Origin: Thauera sp. 2A1
Lineage (GTDB): Bacteria > Pseudomonadota > Gammaproteobacteria > Burkholderiales > Rhodocyclaceae
Reading direction: 5' to 3'
Length of the DNA stretch: 64,000 nucleotides
Assembly (NCBI RefSeq): GCF_009469595.2
Contig: NZ_SSXV01000009.1
Span: 97,480 to 161,479, forward strand
Part shown: in pieces, positions 45,773 to 54,331 of the stretch
How the letters are laid out: every line of letters begins with the position of its first letter
How positions within the stretch are numbered: position 1 is the first letter of the stretch
Notes under the pieces: model-generated
What the model saw: only the letters and a program-made list of their open reading frames with translations
Told to the model about the DNA's origin: nothing
Databases searched by the model: none
Made by a program: the position numbers and the translations under genes

Positions 45773-47443
45773 TCAGGTCGGATCGATGCGATACACCCGC
45801 GCCTCGAAGGGACGCAGTACGCACTGCATGACCACAGGGTGGGCCGGCACCTCTTGGTTGGCGAGTGCCAGCGCGTCGTGGCGCAAGGGCAGATGGCGGT
45901 GGCGATAACGTGCCTCGCGGGACGTCAGATTGCACATGATCAGGAAACCCCGGTCGCCCAGTGTGCGGGTATACGCGTAGATCTGCCGATTGCGCTCGAG
46001 AAGCAGGTCGTAGCGGCCATGGATCAATGCCGGCTCGGCCGCGCGCAGCGCGATCAACCTGCGGTAGAAATGCAGCACGGAGCGATCCGCCTTGCGCTGG
46101 GCGGCTACGTTCACCGCGCGGTATTCCGGATTGATGCGCAGCCACGGCTCAGCCGAGCTGAAACCGGCGTTCGCGCTGTCGTCCCAGGGCATGGGGGTGC
46201 GTGAATTGTCGCGCGCGGCCAGCGCAAGCTCGGCGAGGATGTCGCTGTCGTCGCGTCCTTCGGCCCGCATCTGCGCAATGCGGTTGCGTGCGAACACGTC
46301 GTCGAATTCGGCCAGGCTGTGGAATACGGTGTTGGCCATGCCGAGTTCCTGGCCCTGGTAGATGAAGGGCGTGCCCTCCATCAGAAAATACATCGTCGCC
46401 AGCGCGGTGGCGCTCTCGTAACGGAAACGTTGTGGATCGCCCCAGCGCGACACCACCCGCGGTAGGTCATGGTTCTCGAGGTAGAGCGCGTTCCAGCCCC
46501 GCTCATGCAGCGTGCGCTGCCAGCGGCCAAAGATGCGCTTGAGGGCGACCACATCGAGCCCGGCATGCGGATCGCGCGACCACAGTGTCCAGTGTTCGAA
46601 CTGCAGGATCATGCTCAGGCGCCGGTGTTCGCCGCCGACCCATTCGACCGCCTGCGCCGGCGACACGCCGTTCGCCTCGCCCACCGTCATGATGTCGTAG
46701 CGCTGGAAGGTCTCGCGCGACAGCTCATCGACGAAGTCCAGCACGCCGGGCTGGTTCATGTGCATGTCGTACGAGGGTACGTAGCGCAGGCGATGCGGAT
46801 TGGGCAGGTCGGGCAGGCCGGGCGCTTTCTTCAGGTGGCTGATGGCGTCGATGCGAAAGCCGTCGATGCCCTTGTCCAGCCACCAGCGCACCATGTCGTA
46901 CATCGCCTGGCGCAGCGACGGGTTTTCCCAGTTCAGGTCGGGCTGCCGCTCCGAGAACAGGTGCAGGAAGTATTGACCGGTGGCCGGATCCAGCTTCCAG
47001 GCCGAGCCCTCGAAGATGCTCGCCCAGTTGTTCGGCTCGCGCCCGTTGCGGCCGTCGCGCCAGACATACCAGTCCCGCTTCGGGTTGTCGCGCGAGGAGC
47101 GCGATTCGATGAACCAGGGGTGTTCATCGCTGGTGTGGTTGAGCACCAGGTCCAGGATGACGCGCATGCCGCGGCGATGCGCCTCGGCGAGCAGGCGGTC
47201 GAAGTCGGCCATGGTGCCGAACTCGGCCATGATGCCCTGGTAGTCGCTGATGTCGTAGCCGTTGTCGTCGTTGGGTGAGCGGAAAATGGGGCACAGCCAG
47301 ATCACATCGACGCCGAGCCACGACAGATAGTCGAGGCGAGCGGTGACACCATCGAGGTCGCCAATGCCGTCGCCATTGGAATCCATGAAGCTGCGCGGGT
47401 AGATCTGGTAGACCACCGCCTCGTGCCACCAAGGTCGTTCCAC
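45773..47443 (-). CDS. GH13 alpha-glucosidase (oligo-1,6-glucosidase/trehalose-type)
   Basis: A 556-residue cytosolic glycoside hydrolase of family 13. It has the Ca-binding loop DSNGDGIGDLDG (21-32), region I DLVLNHTSDEH, the nucleophile D199 in GFRIDAISH, acid/base E256 in VGEAN and the transition-state D326 in LENHD. QPDLNWEN after the B domain resembles the QPDLN subgroup acting on short alpha-1,6 or alpha-1,4 glucosides. The exact substrate (isomaltose, maltose, sucrose or trehalose-6-phosphate) cannot be read from sequence. It lacks a signal peptide and is divergent from the GH5 gene. Confidence 0.88.
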   Translation of the reverse strand: MERPWWHEAVVYQIYPRSFMDSNGDGIGDLDGVTARLDYLSWLGVDVIWLCPIFRSPNDDNGYDISDYQGIMAEFGTMADFDRLLAEAHRRGMRVILDLVLNHTSDEHPWFIESRSSRDNPKRDWYVWRDGRNGREPNNWASIFEGSAWKLDPATGQYFLHLFSERQPDLNWENPSLRQAMYDMVRWWLDKGIDGFRIDAISHLKKAPGLPDLPNPHRLRYVPSYDMHMNQPGVLDFVDELSRETFQRYDIMTVGEANGVSPAQAVEWVGGEHRRLSMILQFEHWTLWSRDPHAGLDVVALKRIFGRWQRTLHERGWNALYLENHDLPRVVSRWGDPQRFRYESATALATMYFLMEGTPFIYQGQELGMANTVFHSLAEFDDVFARNRIAQMRAEGRDDSDILAELALAARDNSRTPMPWDDSANAGFSSAEPWLRINPEYRAVNVAAQRKADRSVLHFYRRLIALRAAEPALIHGRYDLLLERNRQIYAYTRTLGDRGFLIMCNLTSREARYRHRHLPLRHDALALANQEVPAHPVVMQCVLRPFEARVYRIDPT

Positions 47444-47602
47444 GCCGCGCCCCCGTTATTCGATTGCAGACCGCTTCGATTGTAGTTCGTCGTGAACGAT
47501 GCCTGGCATTTCGCACATGGCACAAGCGCATAATCTCCGTGGCGCGCTTCGCCTGCGGGCGGGGATCGACCTCCCAACCGACGAAAGCAGAGGGGAAAGG
47601 CC

Positions 47603-48712
47603 ATGAACGAGAACAAGGGGCGGCTTCGCGGCGTGAACCTGGGCGGATGGCTGGTGCTCGAGAAATGGATGGTGCCCAGCATCTTCGACGGACTGGCAGC
47701 GACGGACGAAACCACCTGGTGCGTGGAAATGGGCAGCGGCGCCGCGCCGCGCCTGCGCGCGCACTGGGATGGTTTCATCACGCGCGAGGATTTCCGCTGG
47801 ATTGCCGAGCGTGGCCTCAACGCAGTGCGGATCCCGTTCGGCCACTGGATCTTCGGCACCGACTACCCCTACCACCGCAGCTATGGCGACAATCGCCATC
47901 CCTTCGTGAGCGGCGGCATCGCCGTGCTGGACCGCGCCATGAAATGGGCGTACGAGTTCGGCTTGCGCGTGGTGCTCGATCTGCATGCGGCGCCGGGCTG
48001 CCAGAACGGATTCGACAATGGCGGCATCAAGGATGTGTGCGAATGGCACACGCGGCCCGAATATCGCGAGCATTCGCTCGACGTCCTCGAGCGCATCGCG
48101 CAGCGCTATCGCGACCATCCCGCGCTGCATGCGATCGAGGCGCTCAACGAGCCGCGCTGGGATGTGCCGACCGACTACCTGAAGGCCTACTACATCGATG
48201 CCTACGAGCGCGTGCGGCGCCATTGCGCCGCCGAGCGCGTGGCCTTGATGTTCCACGACGGATTCCGCTCCTTCCGCGAATACCAGTGCTTGCTGAAAGG
48301 GCCCGAGTTCGCCAATGTGATCTTCGACGTGCATCGCTACCAGTGCTTCGGGCGCGAGGACATCGACATGGACATCTACGGCCACATGCGCAAGACGATC
48401 GACGACTGGCGCCAGGAGGGCGACGCGATCGAGGCGGAACTCGGCCTGCGCAGCGTGTGTGGCGAATGGAGCCTGGGCATGGACCTGCAGGAAGTCTCGT
48501 TGTGGGCCGAAGGCCCGTTCAACAGCGCGCTCGACGGCCTCGACGCCTTCCAGCGTGCGGTGGCCTTTCGCGGTTATGCCGCCGCCCAGCTTGCCACCTT
48601 CGAGAACCTGGCGGGCTGGTTCTTCTGGAGCTATCGGACCGAAACCACGCCGGCCTGGTGCCTGCGCGAGGCGGTGGAGCGCGGCTGGTTGCCGTCGCAC
48701 TTCGGCTCATGA
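47603..48712 (+). CDS. GH5 exo-beta-1,3-glucanase-like enzyme
   Basis: A 369-residue glycoside hydrolase that starts RGVNLGGWLVLEKWMVPS, the same opening seen in fungal exo-beta-1,3-glucanases (Exg1, GH5 subfamily 9). The acid/base is E183 in ALNEPRW and the nucleophile E288 in CGEWS. The aromatic-rich GWFFWSYRTE closes the barrel. No signal peptide is visible, so the enzyme should be cytosolic. The likely activity is release of glucose from beta-1,3-glucosides, an inference from family. The stop overlaps the next start (ATGA), so the two are coupled. Confidence 0.82.
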   Translation: MNENKGRLRGVNLGGWLVLEKWMVPSIFDGLAATDETTWCVEMGSGAAPRLRAHWDGFITREDFRWIAERGLNAVRIPFGHWIFGTDYPYHRSYGDNRHPFVSGGIAVLDRAMKWAYEFGLRVVLDLHAAPGCQNGFDNGGIKDVCEWHTRPEYREHSLDVLERIAQRYRDHPALHAIEALNEPRWDVPTDYLKAYYIDAYERVRRHCAAERVALMFHDGFRSFREYQCLLKGPEFANVIFDVHRYQCFGREDIDMDIYGHMRKTIDDWRQEGDAIEAELGLRSVCGEWSLGMDLQEVSLWAEGPFNSALDGLDAFQRAVAFRGYAAAQLATFENLAGWFFWSYRTETTPAWCLREAVERGWLPSHFGS

Positions 48713-49998
48713 GCGCGATGGGTGCAGGGCGGGCGGTTGCGTCTCGCAGGCGGCGTGCCCTCGCGAAGGCGCTCTTCGCCGTGGGGCTGCTCGCGCCGGG
48801 GCTGATCAACCCAGGCTTGGCGGCGGGCGCCGAGAGGTCTGCGCGAGGGCCGGCTCCGGCCTCGGCACCGTCGCAGTGGCAGGGCGCCGCCTTCGAGGGT
48901 GATCGCGATGCGCTGGCGAAGCTCGCGGCGGCTGGCGCCAAGGTGGTGCGGGTCTACAGCGAATCGCATGCCTGGGTGCTCGACGAGGCGCAACGGCTGG
49001 GGCTGAAGGTGGTGATGGGCCTCTGGGTGGGGCATCCGCGGCTGGGCTTCCGGCTCGACGATCCGGAAGCGGTCGGAAGGCAGGAGCAGGGCATCCGCCA
49101 GTTCGTGCTTCGCTACCGCGCGCATCCGGCGCTGCTGGCGTGGGGTGTGGGCAACGAAGTCGAGCTGGCGCAAGCCGATCCGCTGCCCGCCTGGCGCGAG
49201 GTCGACCGGCTCGCCGGCATCGTGAAGGCGCTCGACGCGGCGCATCCGACGATGATGACGGTGTCCGACCACAGTGACGAGGATCTGCGCCTGCTTGCCG
49301 GCTGCTGTCCGCAGGTCGACCTGCTCGGGGTGAACGTCTATGCAGGCGGCGTGTTCGCGATCCTGCCCCGCCTGCGTGCGGCGGGCGTGTCGAAGCCGGT
49401 GGTCATCGCCGAGTTCGGCCCGCTCGGACAGTGGCAGGCCGGCCACAAGCCTTGGGGGGCGCCGATTGAGCCGACGAGCACCGAGAAGGCGGTCTATTTC
49501 CGCGACGCGCTGGCTTTCCTGGCGCGCCAGCCGGAAGTGAAGGGCGCCTTTCCCTTCCTGTGGGGCGCGAAGCTGGAACAGACGGAGACGTGGCATGGGC
49601 TGCTGCTCGGTGACGGCAGCCTGACGGGCATGACCGACGCCTTGAGCGCCGCCTGGGGCAAGCCGGTAGCAGCGCCGGCGCCGGTGATCCGCGGCATCGG
49701 CATCGCTGCCGACGAATTCGCGCGGGGCCAGGAAATCTCCGCGGGTGTCGATGCAGTGTCGTTCGACGGCTCGCCGCTGCGGACGGAGTGGAAGGTGCTG
49801 ACCGAAAGCGTCGGCCGCCGGCCTGATTCCGATCACGAGCCGCCGCTCGAGCGCATGGCGGTGCGCGTGCTGCACGAAGACGCTGCCAGCGTGCGCTTCA
49901 TCGCGCCGGAACGCCCGGGCGTCTACCGCCTGTACATCACCTTGCGCGACCGCAACGGCAAGGCGGCGACCGCCAATCTGCCCTTCCTGGTGCGCTGA
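48709..49998 (+). CDS. exported TIM-barrel glycosidase (clan GH-A) with C-terminal beta-sandwich
   Basis: A 429-residue protein coupled to the GH5 gene. Residues 1-40 look like a signal sequence (SRRRRALAKALFAVGLLAPG, then LAAGA), possibly of the Tat type because of the arginine run. The barrel has RVYSESHAW, the acid/base candidate E150 in WGVGNEVE and the nucleophile candidate E235 in VIAEFGPLG, the clan GH-A pattern. Residues about 330-429 look like an Ig-like domain. I cannot assign a family with certainty; GH2-, GH5- or GH17-like glucan-active enzymes are the options. Confidence 0.7.
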   Translation: MSAMGAGRAVASRRRRALAKALFAVGLLAPGLINPGLAAGAERSARGPAPASAPSQWQGAAFEGDRDALAKLAAAGAKVVRVYSESHAWVLDEAQRLGLKVVMGLWVGHPRLGFRLDDPEAVGRQEQGIRQFVLRYRAHPALLAWGVGNEVELAQADPLPAWREVDRLAGIVKALDAAHPTMMTVSDHSDEDLRLLAGCCPQVDLLGVNVYAGGVFAILPRLRAAGVSKPVVIAEFGPLGQWQAGHKPWGAPIEPTSTEKAVYFRDALAFLARQPEVKGAFPFLWGAKLEQTETWHGLLLGDGSLTGMTDALSAAWGKPVAAPAPVIRGIGIAADEFARGQEISAGVDAVSFDGSPLRTEWKVLTESVGRRPDSDHEPPLERMAVRVLHEDAASVRFIAPERPGVYRLYITLRDRNGKAATANLPFLVR

Positions 49999-50040
49999 GG
50001 ATGGCCTGCTGCAGCGGCAGGTCGCCGCGGCGAGAGGAAA

Positions 50041-50075
50041 CGGCCGGCAGACTGCATCAGGCAGTCTGCCGGCCG
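50041..50075 (-). terminator. perfect 15-bp hairpin between convergent genes
   Basis: CGGCCGGCAGACTGC (50041-50055) and GCAGTCTGCCGGCCG (50061-50075) form an uninterrupted 15-bp stem with loop ATCAG. It lies between the glycosidase gene and the convergent permease gene. On the minus strand it is followed by TTTCCTC, so it most likely ends the glc-permease transcript; on the plus strand the T-run is poor. Confidence 0.65.
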
Positions 50076-50113
50076 TCCTCGGGCGGGGTCCCGGGTGTCC
50101 AGCGCACCCGCGC

Positions 50114-51775
50114 TCAGTGGATCACCATCGCCGTGAAGGGATACACATAGGCCTGCAGCGACACGAAGAGGCCCATCAGGCAGGCCAGCGCGATGGAGTG
50201 GAAGAACACGTAGCGCAGGATGTCGCCCTCGTGGTTGAACCAGCGCGTGGCGGTCGAGGCGACGACGATGGACTGCGCATCGATCATCTTGCCCATCACG
50301 CCGCCGGAGCTGTTGGCCGCACCCATCAGGTTGGGCGACAGGCCGAGTTGCTCGGCTGCCACCTTCTGCATGCCGCCGAACAGCACGTTCGAGGCGGTGT
50401 CCGAACCGGTGAGCGCGACCCCCAGCCACCCCATCAGCGTGCCGAAGAAGGGGTAGAACACGCCCGTCGCCGCGAAGGCGAGGCCCAGCGTGGTGTCGAG
50501 GCCGGAGTAGCGGGTCAGTGTGCCCAGGCCCAGCATCAGCACGATGGTCAGCAGCGAATAGCGCACCAGCCAGATCGTCTTGCCGTAGGTGCGCAGCAGC
50601 GAGCGCACGCCGTAGCCCATCACCAGCCCGCCGATCACTGCGGACAACAGGATCCCGGTGCCGGTCGCGGACAGCAGGTTGAACACGTACTCCGCGGATT
50701 CGGCGGTCGGCTTTGGCACCACCGGCGGCACCTTCTCGATCAGCTTGTGCAGGCCGTCGATTGCGAACTTCGGCGCGAAGAGCCCGTTGAGATAGGTCTT
50801 GGTGGCGGGCAGGCCCCACACGAAGACGAAGGTCGTCAGGATCGCCCATGGCGTCCATGCCTTCACCACCTCGCCCGTCGCATGCCTGGTGGGCACATGC
50901 GGTGCGGCTGCCTCGCCGCCGTCCTTCTCGTGGCCCTTCAACGACACCGAGGTCCAGATCTGCGCGGGCTTCCACACGCGCAGGAACATCACCAACGCTG
51001 CCATCGAGCAGATCGCGGCGATGACGTCCACCAGCTCGGGTCCCATGTAGTTCGACACCAGGAACTGCGGAATCGCGAAGCTGACGCCGGTGACCAGGAT
51101 GGCAGGCCAGATCTCCTTCATGCCGCGCCAGCCGGCAAAGGCCCAGATCAGCCAGAACGGCACCAGCACGGAGAAGAAGGGCAACTGGCGGCCGATCATC
51201 GCTGACACTTCGAACACGTCGTAGCCATGCACCTTGGCCAGCGTGATCACGGGCGTACCCAGTGCGCCGTAGGCCACCGGCGCGGTGTTGGCGATCAGGC
51301 TCAGGCCCGAGGCCGCCAGGGGCGAGAAGCCCAGCCCGATCAGGATGGCTGCGGTCACCGCCACCGGCGTGCCGAAGCCGGCTGCGCCCTCGAAGAAGGC
51401 GCCGAAGGCGAAGGCGATCAGCAGCAACTGCAGGCGCCGGTCCTCGGTGATGCCGGCGATCGAATCCTGCAGCACCTTGAAGCTGCCGTTCTTCTCGGTG
51501 AGCTGGTGCAGGAAGATGATGTTGAGCACGATCCAGCCGATCGGCAGCAGGCCGGTGAGACCGCCGAGGAAGGCGGCCTTGCCTGCCATCTCGGCCGGCA
51601 TGCCGAATCCGAACACCGCGATGAGCAGTGCCGCGATCAGGCCGGCGGCCGCCGCAATGTGTGCCTTCAGGTGAAGAAAGCCGAGGCCCACCAGCATCAC
51701 GACCACGGGAACCGCGGCGGTGAGGGTGGAAAGGGCCATGTTGCTGAACGGGTTGTATACCTGTTGCCAAACCAT
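50114..51775 (-). CDS. L-lactate/glycolate permease (LctP family)
   Basis: A 553-residue permease with about 12-14 membrane helices. It begins MVWQQVYNPFSNMALSTLTA and contains GAFFEGAAGFGTPVAVTAAI and the GGVMGKMIDAQSIVVAS segment of the lactate permease family. Family members LldP and GlcA carry lactate and glycolate into the cell with protons. The position directly after glcDEF suggests glycolate, lactate or both. The ATG at 51775 is chosen by homology; the open frame continues 34 codons upstream. A 227-bp gap precedes it. Confidence 0.9.
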   Translation of the reverse strand: MVWQQVYNPFSNMALSTLTAAVPVVVMLVGLGFLHLKAHIAAAAGLIAALLIAVFGFGMPAEMAGKAAFLGGLTGLLPIGWIVLNIIFLHQLTEKNGSFKVLQDSIAGITEDRRLQLLLIAFAFGAFFEGAAGFGTPVAVTAAILIGLGFSPLAASGLSLIANTAPVAYGALGTPVITLAKVHGYDVFEVSAMIGRQLPFFSVLVPFWLIWAFAGWRGMKEIWPAILVTGVSFAIPQFLVSNYMGPELVDVIAAICSMAALVMFLRVWKPAQIWTSVSLKGHEKDGGEAAAPHVPTRHATGEVVKAWTPWAILTTFVFVWGLPATKTYLNGLFAPKFAIDGLHKLIEKVPPVVPKPTAESAEYVFNLLSATGTGILLSAVIGGLVMGYGVRSLLRTYGKTIWLVRYSLLTIVLMLGLGTLTRYSGLDTTLGLAFAATGVFYPFFGTLMGWLGVALTGSDTASNVLFGGMQKVAAEQLGLSPNLMGAANSSGGVMGKMIDAQSIVVASTATRWFNHEGDILRYVFFHSIALACLMGLFVSLQAYVYPFTAMVIH

Positions 51776-52002
51776 GATGTGGTTGTCTCCGATTTTTTCG
51801 TTTTGTGTGTCGCATCGCAGCGACCGTCGCGCTGAGGTCAAACCGCGGCTGGCGGAAAGGACGAAGCCTGCGGACATCCGGTCCGTCAGGGCGCGGTCAG
51901 ATATGGCAATGTCGTTCCATTTTTCGTGCGCGGTGGCGCGTGTGGTTTCCTCCCTTGCAGATGTCTTGAGCGGGCAGGTGGCCTGTGGCGGCCTGCGCGG
52001 CG

Positions 52003-53220
52003 TCAGGCGATGGCTTCGTCCACCAGTTCGATCCAGTGGCGCACGGATGTGCGTCCGGCGCCATCAAGGTGCGTCTGGCAGCCGATGTTTGCAGTGGCGA
52101 TCACGTCGGGCTTTCCGCTCTCGAGCGCATCGAGCTTGTTGTCGCGCAAGCGGCGCGACAGCTCGGGCTGGGTCAGCGAATAGGTACCCGCCGAACCGCA
52201 GCACAGGTGGCTGTCAGGCACCGCAGTCAGGTTGAAGCCCAGGCGCGCGAGCACGGCCTCGACGGCGCCGCCGAGCTTCTGCGCATGCTGCAGCGTGCAC
52301 GGGCCGTGGAAGGCAAGCTTGGCGCCGGTCTTCGCGCCCAGCGTCTCGAGCGGTTCGGTGCGCAGCACCTCGACGAGATCGAGCGCGAGCTCGCTGACGC
52401 GTTTCGCCTTGGCCGCATAGGCCGGGTCGTCGCGCAGCAGGAAGCCGTACTCCTTCACGAAGGCGCCACAGCCGCTGGCCGTCTGCACGATGGCTTCTGC
52501 GCCGGCCTCGATCGCCGGCCACCAGGCATCGATGTTGCGGCGCGCACGATCGAGTCCGGCCTCCTGCGCGTTGAGGTGGAAATCCACCGCGCCGCAGCAG
52601 CCTGCCTGTTCCGCCGGGACGATGCTGATGCCGAGGCGCTCGAGCACGCGCGCGGTGGCGGCGTTGGTGTTGGGCGACAGCGCGGGCTGCACGCAGCCTT
52701 CCAGCATCAGCACGCGGCGCGCATGCCGGGGTGCCGGGCGCGCGCCGGCTTCGCGCTGTGAGCGCGGCAGCTTTGCCGCGATCGAACCGGGCAGCAGCGG
52801 CCGTACCGCCTCGCCGGCGAGCAGGGCGGCCTTGAAGACGGCCGGGCGCGGCACGACGGCACGCAGCGCATCGCGCTGCAGGCGCTCGCCCAGGGGGCGC
52901 GGTGCCCAGCGCTCGATCGCGGCGCGGCCGACGTCGAGCAGCTTGTGGTATTGCACACCGGAGGGGCAGGTCGTCTCGCAGTTGCGACAGGTGAGACAGC
53001 GGTCCAGATGCAGGCGCGTGCTGGCGCTGACTTCGCCGCCTTCCAGCATCTGCTTCATCAGGTAGATGCGCCCGCGCGGCCCGTCGAGTTCGTCGCCGAG
53101 CAACTGGTAGGTCGGGCAGGTGGCGTTGCAGAAGCCGCAGTGCACGCAGGTGCGCAGCACCTCTTCGGCCACGTCGGCGCCGGGGAGCTGGCGCGCGGCT
53201 TCGCTCAGATTCGTTTGCAT
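52003..53220 (-). CDS. glcF: glycolate oxidase iron-sulfur subunit
   Basis: GlcF passes electrons from GlcDE to the respiratory chain. The 405 residues have two 4Fe-4S motifs, CVHCGFCNATCP (about 25-36) and CLTCRNCETTCP (about 75-86). Two cysteine-rich CCG domains follow, including AGCCGAVDFHL and LCCGSAGTYS. It follows glcE by 28 nt on the same strand. Confidence 0.93.
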   Translation of the reverse strand: MQTNLSEAARQLPGADVAEEVLRTCVHCGFCNATCPTYQLLGDELDGPRGRIYLMKQMLEGGEVSASTRLHLDRCLTCRNCETTCPSGVQYHKLLDVGRAAIERWAPRPLGERLQRDALRAVVPRPAVFKAALLAGEAVRPLLPGSIAAKLPRSQREAGARPAPRHARRVLMLEGCVQPALSPNTNAATARVLERLGISIVPAEQAGCCGAVDFHLNAQEAGLDRARRNIDAWWPAIEAGAEAIVQTASGCGAFVKEYGFLLRDDPAYAAKAKRVSELALDLVEVLRTEPLETLGAKTGAKLAFHGPCTLQHAQKLGGAVEAVLARLGFNLTAVPDSHLCCGSAGTYSLTQPELSRRLRDNKLDALESGKPDVIATANIGCQTHLDGAGRTSVRHWIELVDEAIA

Positions 53221-53248
53221 CGTCGGTCGGCTCCAGGGTCGGGTGGGG

Positions 53249-54331
53249 TCACAGGCCCGCGTACATGCGTCCGGGGTTGAAGATGCCCTTGGGGTCGAGC
53301 CGGGCCTTGAGCTGGCGGTGATAGCGCATCAGCACGTCCGGCAGCGGCTGGAAGGGGCTGTCCGTGATGCCCGCGGTAAGACAGGTCGCGTGGCCGCCGG
53401 CGGCGCTGGCGATGTCGCGGATCTGCTCGGCAGGGGCATCGGATTTCAGCCAGCGCTGCGCGCCGCCCCAGTCGACGAGCTGGTCGCCGGGCAGGGCAGG
53501 CAGCCGCCGGTCGTTGCCGATGGACAGCCGCCACAGCGGACGCGGATCGGCGAAGAAGGGCAGGCGTCGCTCATTCAGCTCGCTCCAGAAAGCGGCCGAG
53601 GCGACCTCGCCGCCCAGGCGGCGGTGTGCATCGGCGACAGAGCCTTCGCCACCTTCCAGGCGCAGCATCAGCGCACTGCCGTCATGGCAGGCAGCGCTGA
53701 TCGGCAGCGGCTGCTGGCCCCATTCGGCGAAACGGGCGATCGCGTCCTCGGCGGAGATTTCCAGGCGCAGGTCGAGCCGGTGGCGCGGACAGGGCAGCAC
53801 CTTGAACGACACCTCGGTGATCAGCCCCAGGCAGCCCAGACTGCCGGCCATCAGGCGCGAGACGTCGTAACCGGCGACGTTCTTCATCACCTCGCCGCCG
53901 AAGCGCAGGTGCTTGCCTTCGCCGGTGATCACGCGGCAGCCGAGCACGAAGTCGCGCACCGAACCGACCCAGGGCCGGCGCGGGCCGGACAGCGCCGCTG
54001 CCACGGTCCCCCCCACGGTGGCGCCGAGAACGCCGTGCGGCGGCTCGAAGGCGAGCATCTGCCCGGCTGCTGCAAGCTCGGTTTCGAGCGTGGCGAGCGG
54101 CGTGCCGGCGCGCGCGGTGACGACGAGTTCGGTCGGGTCATAGCTGACGATGCCGCGATGTCCGCGGGTGTCGAAGGCCTCGCCCTCCACCGGTCGGCCG
54201 TAGAAGCCCTTGCTGCCGCCACCCTGGATGTGCAGCGGCCTGCCCGCCGAGAGGGCGGCATTGACGCGGTCCAGCCACTCGGCGCCCAGGTCCTGGTCGC
54301 GCGCGGCATCCTGTGCCACTTCGGTCGTCAT
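53249..54331 (-). CDS. glcE: glycolate oxidase FAD-binding subunit
   Basis: GlcE is the smaller flavin subunit of glycolate oxidase. The 360 residues carry an FAD-binding type 4 domain: ELVVTARAGTPLATLE, FEPPHGVLGATVGGTVAAAL, GGEVMKNVAGYDVSRLM. They end in LDPKGIFNPGRMYAGL. The ATG at 54331 overlaps the glcD stop by one base in an ATGA arrangement. The open frame continues upstream through glcD only as an overlapping frame. Confidence 0.93.
   Translation of the reverse strand: MTTEVAQDAARDQDLGAEWLDRVNAALSAGRPLHIQGGGSKGFYGRPVEGEAFDTRGHRGIVSYDPTELVVTARAGTPLATLETELAAAGQMLAFEPPHGVLGATVGGTVAAALSGPRRPWVGSVRDFVLGCRVITGEGKHLRFGGEVMKNVAGYDVSRLMAGSLGCLGLITEVSFKVLPCPRHRLDLRLEISAEDAIARFAEWGQQPLPISAACHDGSALMLRLEGGEGSVADAHRRLGGEVASAAFWSELNERRLPFFADPRPLWRLSIGNDRRLPALPGDQLVDWGGAQRWLKSDAPAEQIRDIASAAGGHATCLTAGITDSPFQPLPDVLMRYHRQLKARLDPKGIFNPGRMYAGL

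Noticed and set aside
47464..49998. An 844-codon open frame overlapping the whole GH5 gene
   Set aside because: Only its last 429 codons (from 48709) show protein-like sequence; the first part is arginine- and alanine-rich overlap of the GH5 gene caused by high GC.
51905..51919. Possible sigma-54 promoter on the minus strand between the permease gene and glcF (TGGAACG...TTGCC)
   Set aside because: The GG-to-GC distance is one base too short for a -24/-12 element.
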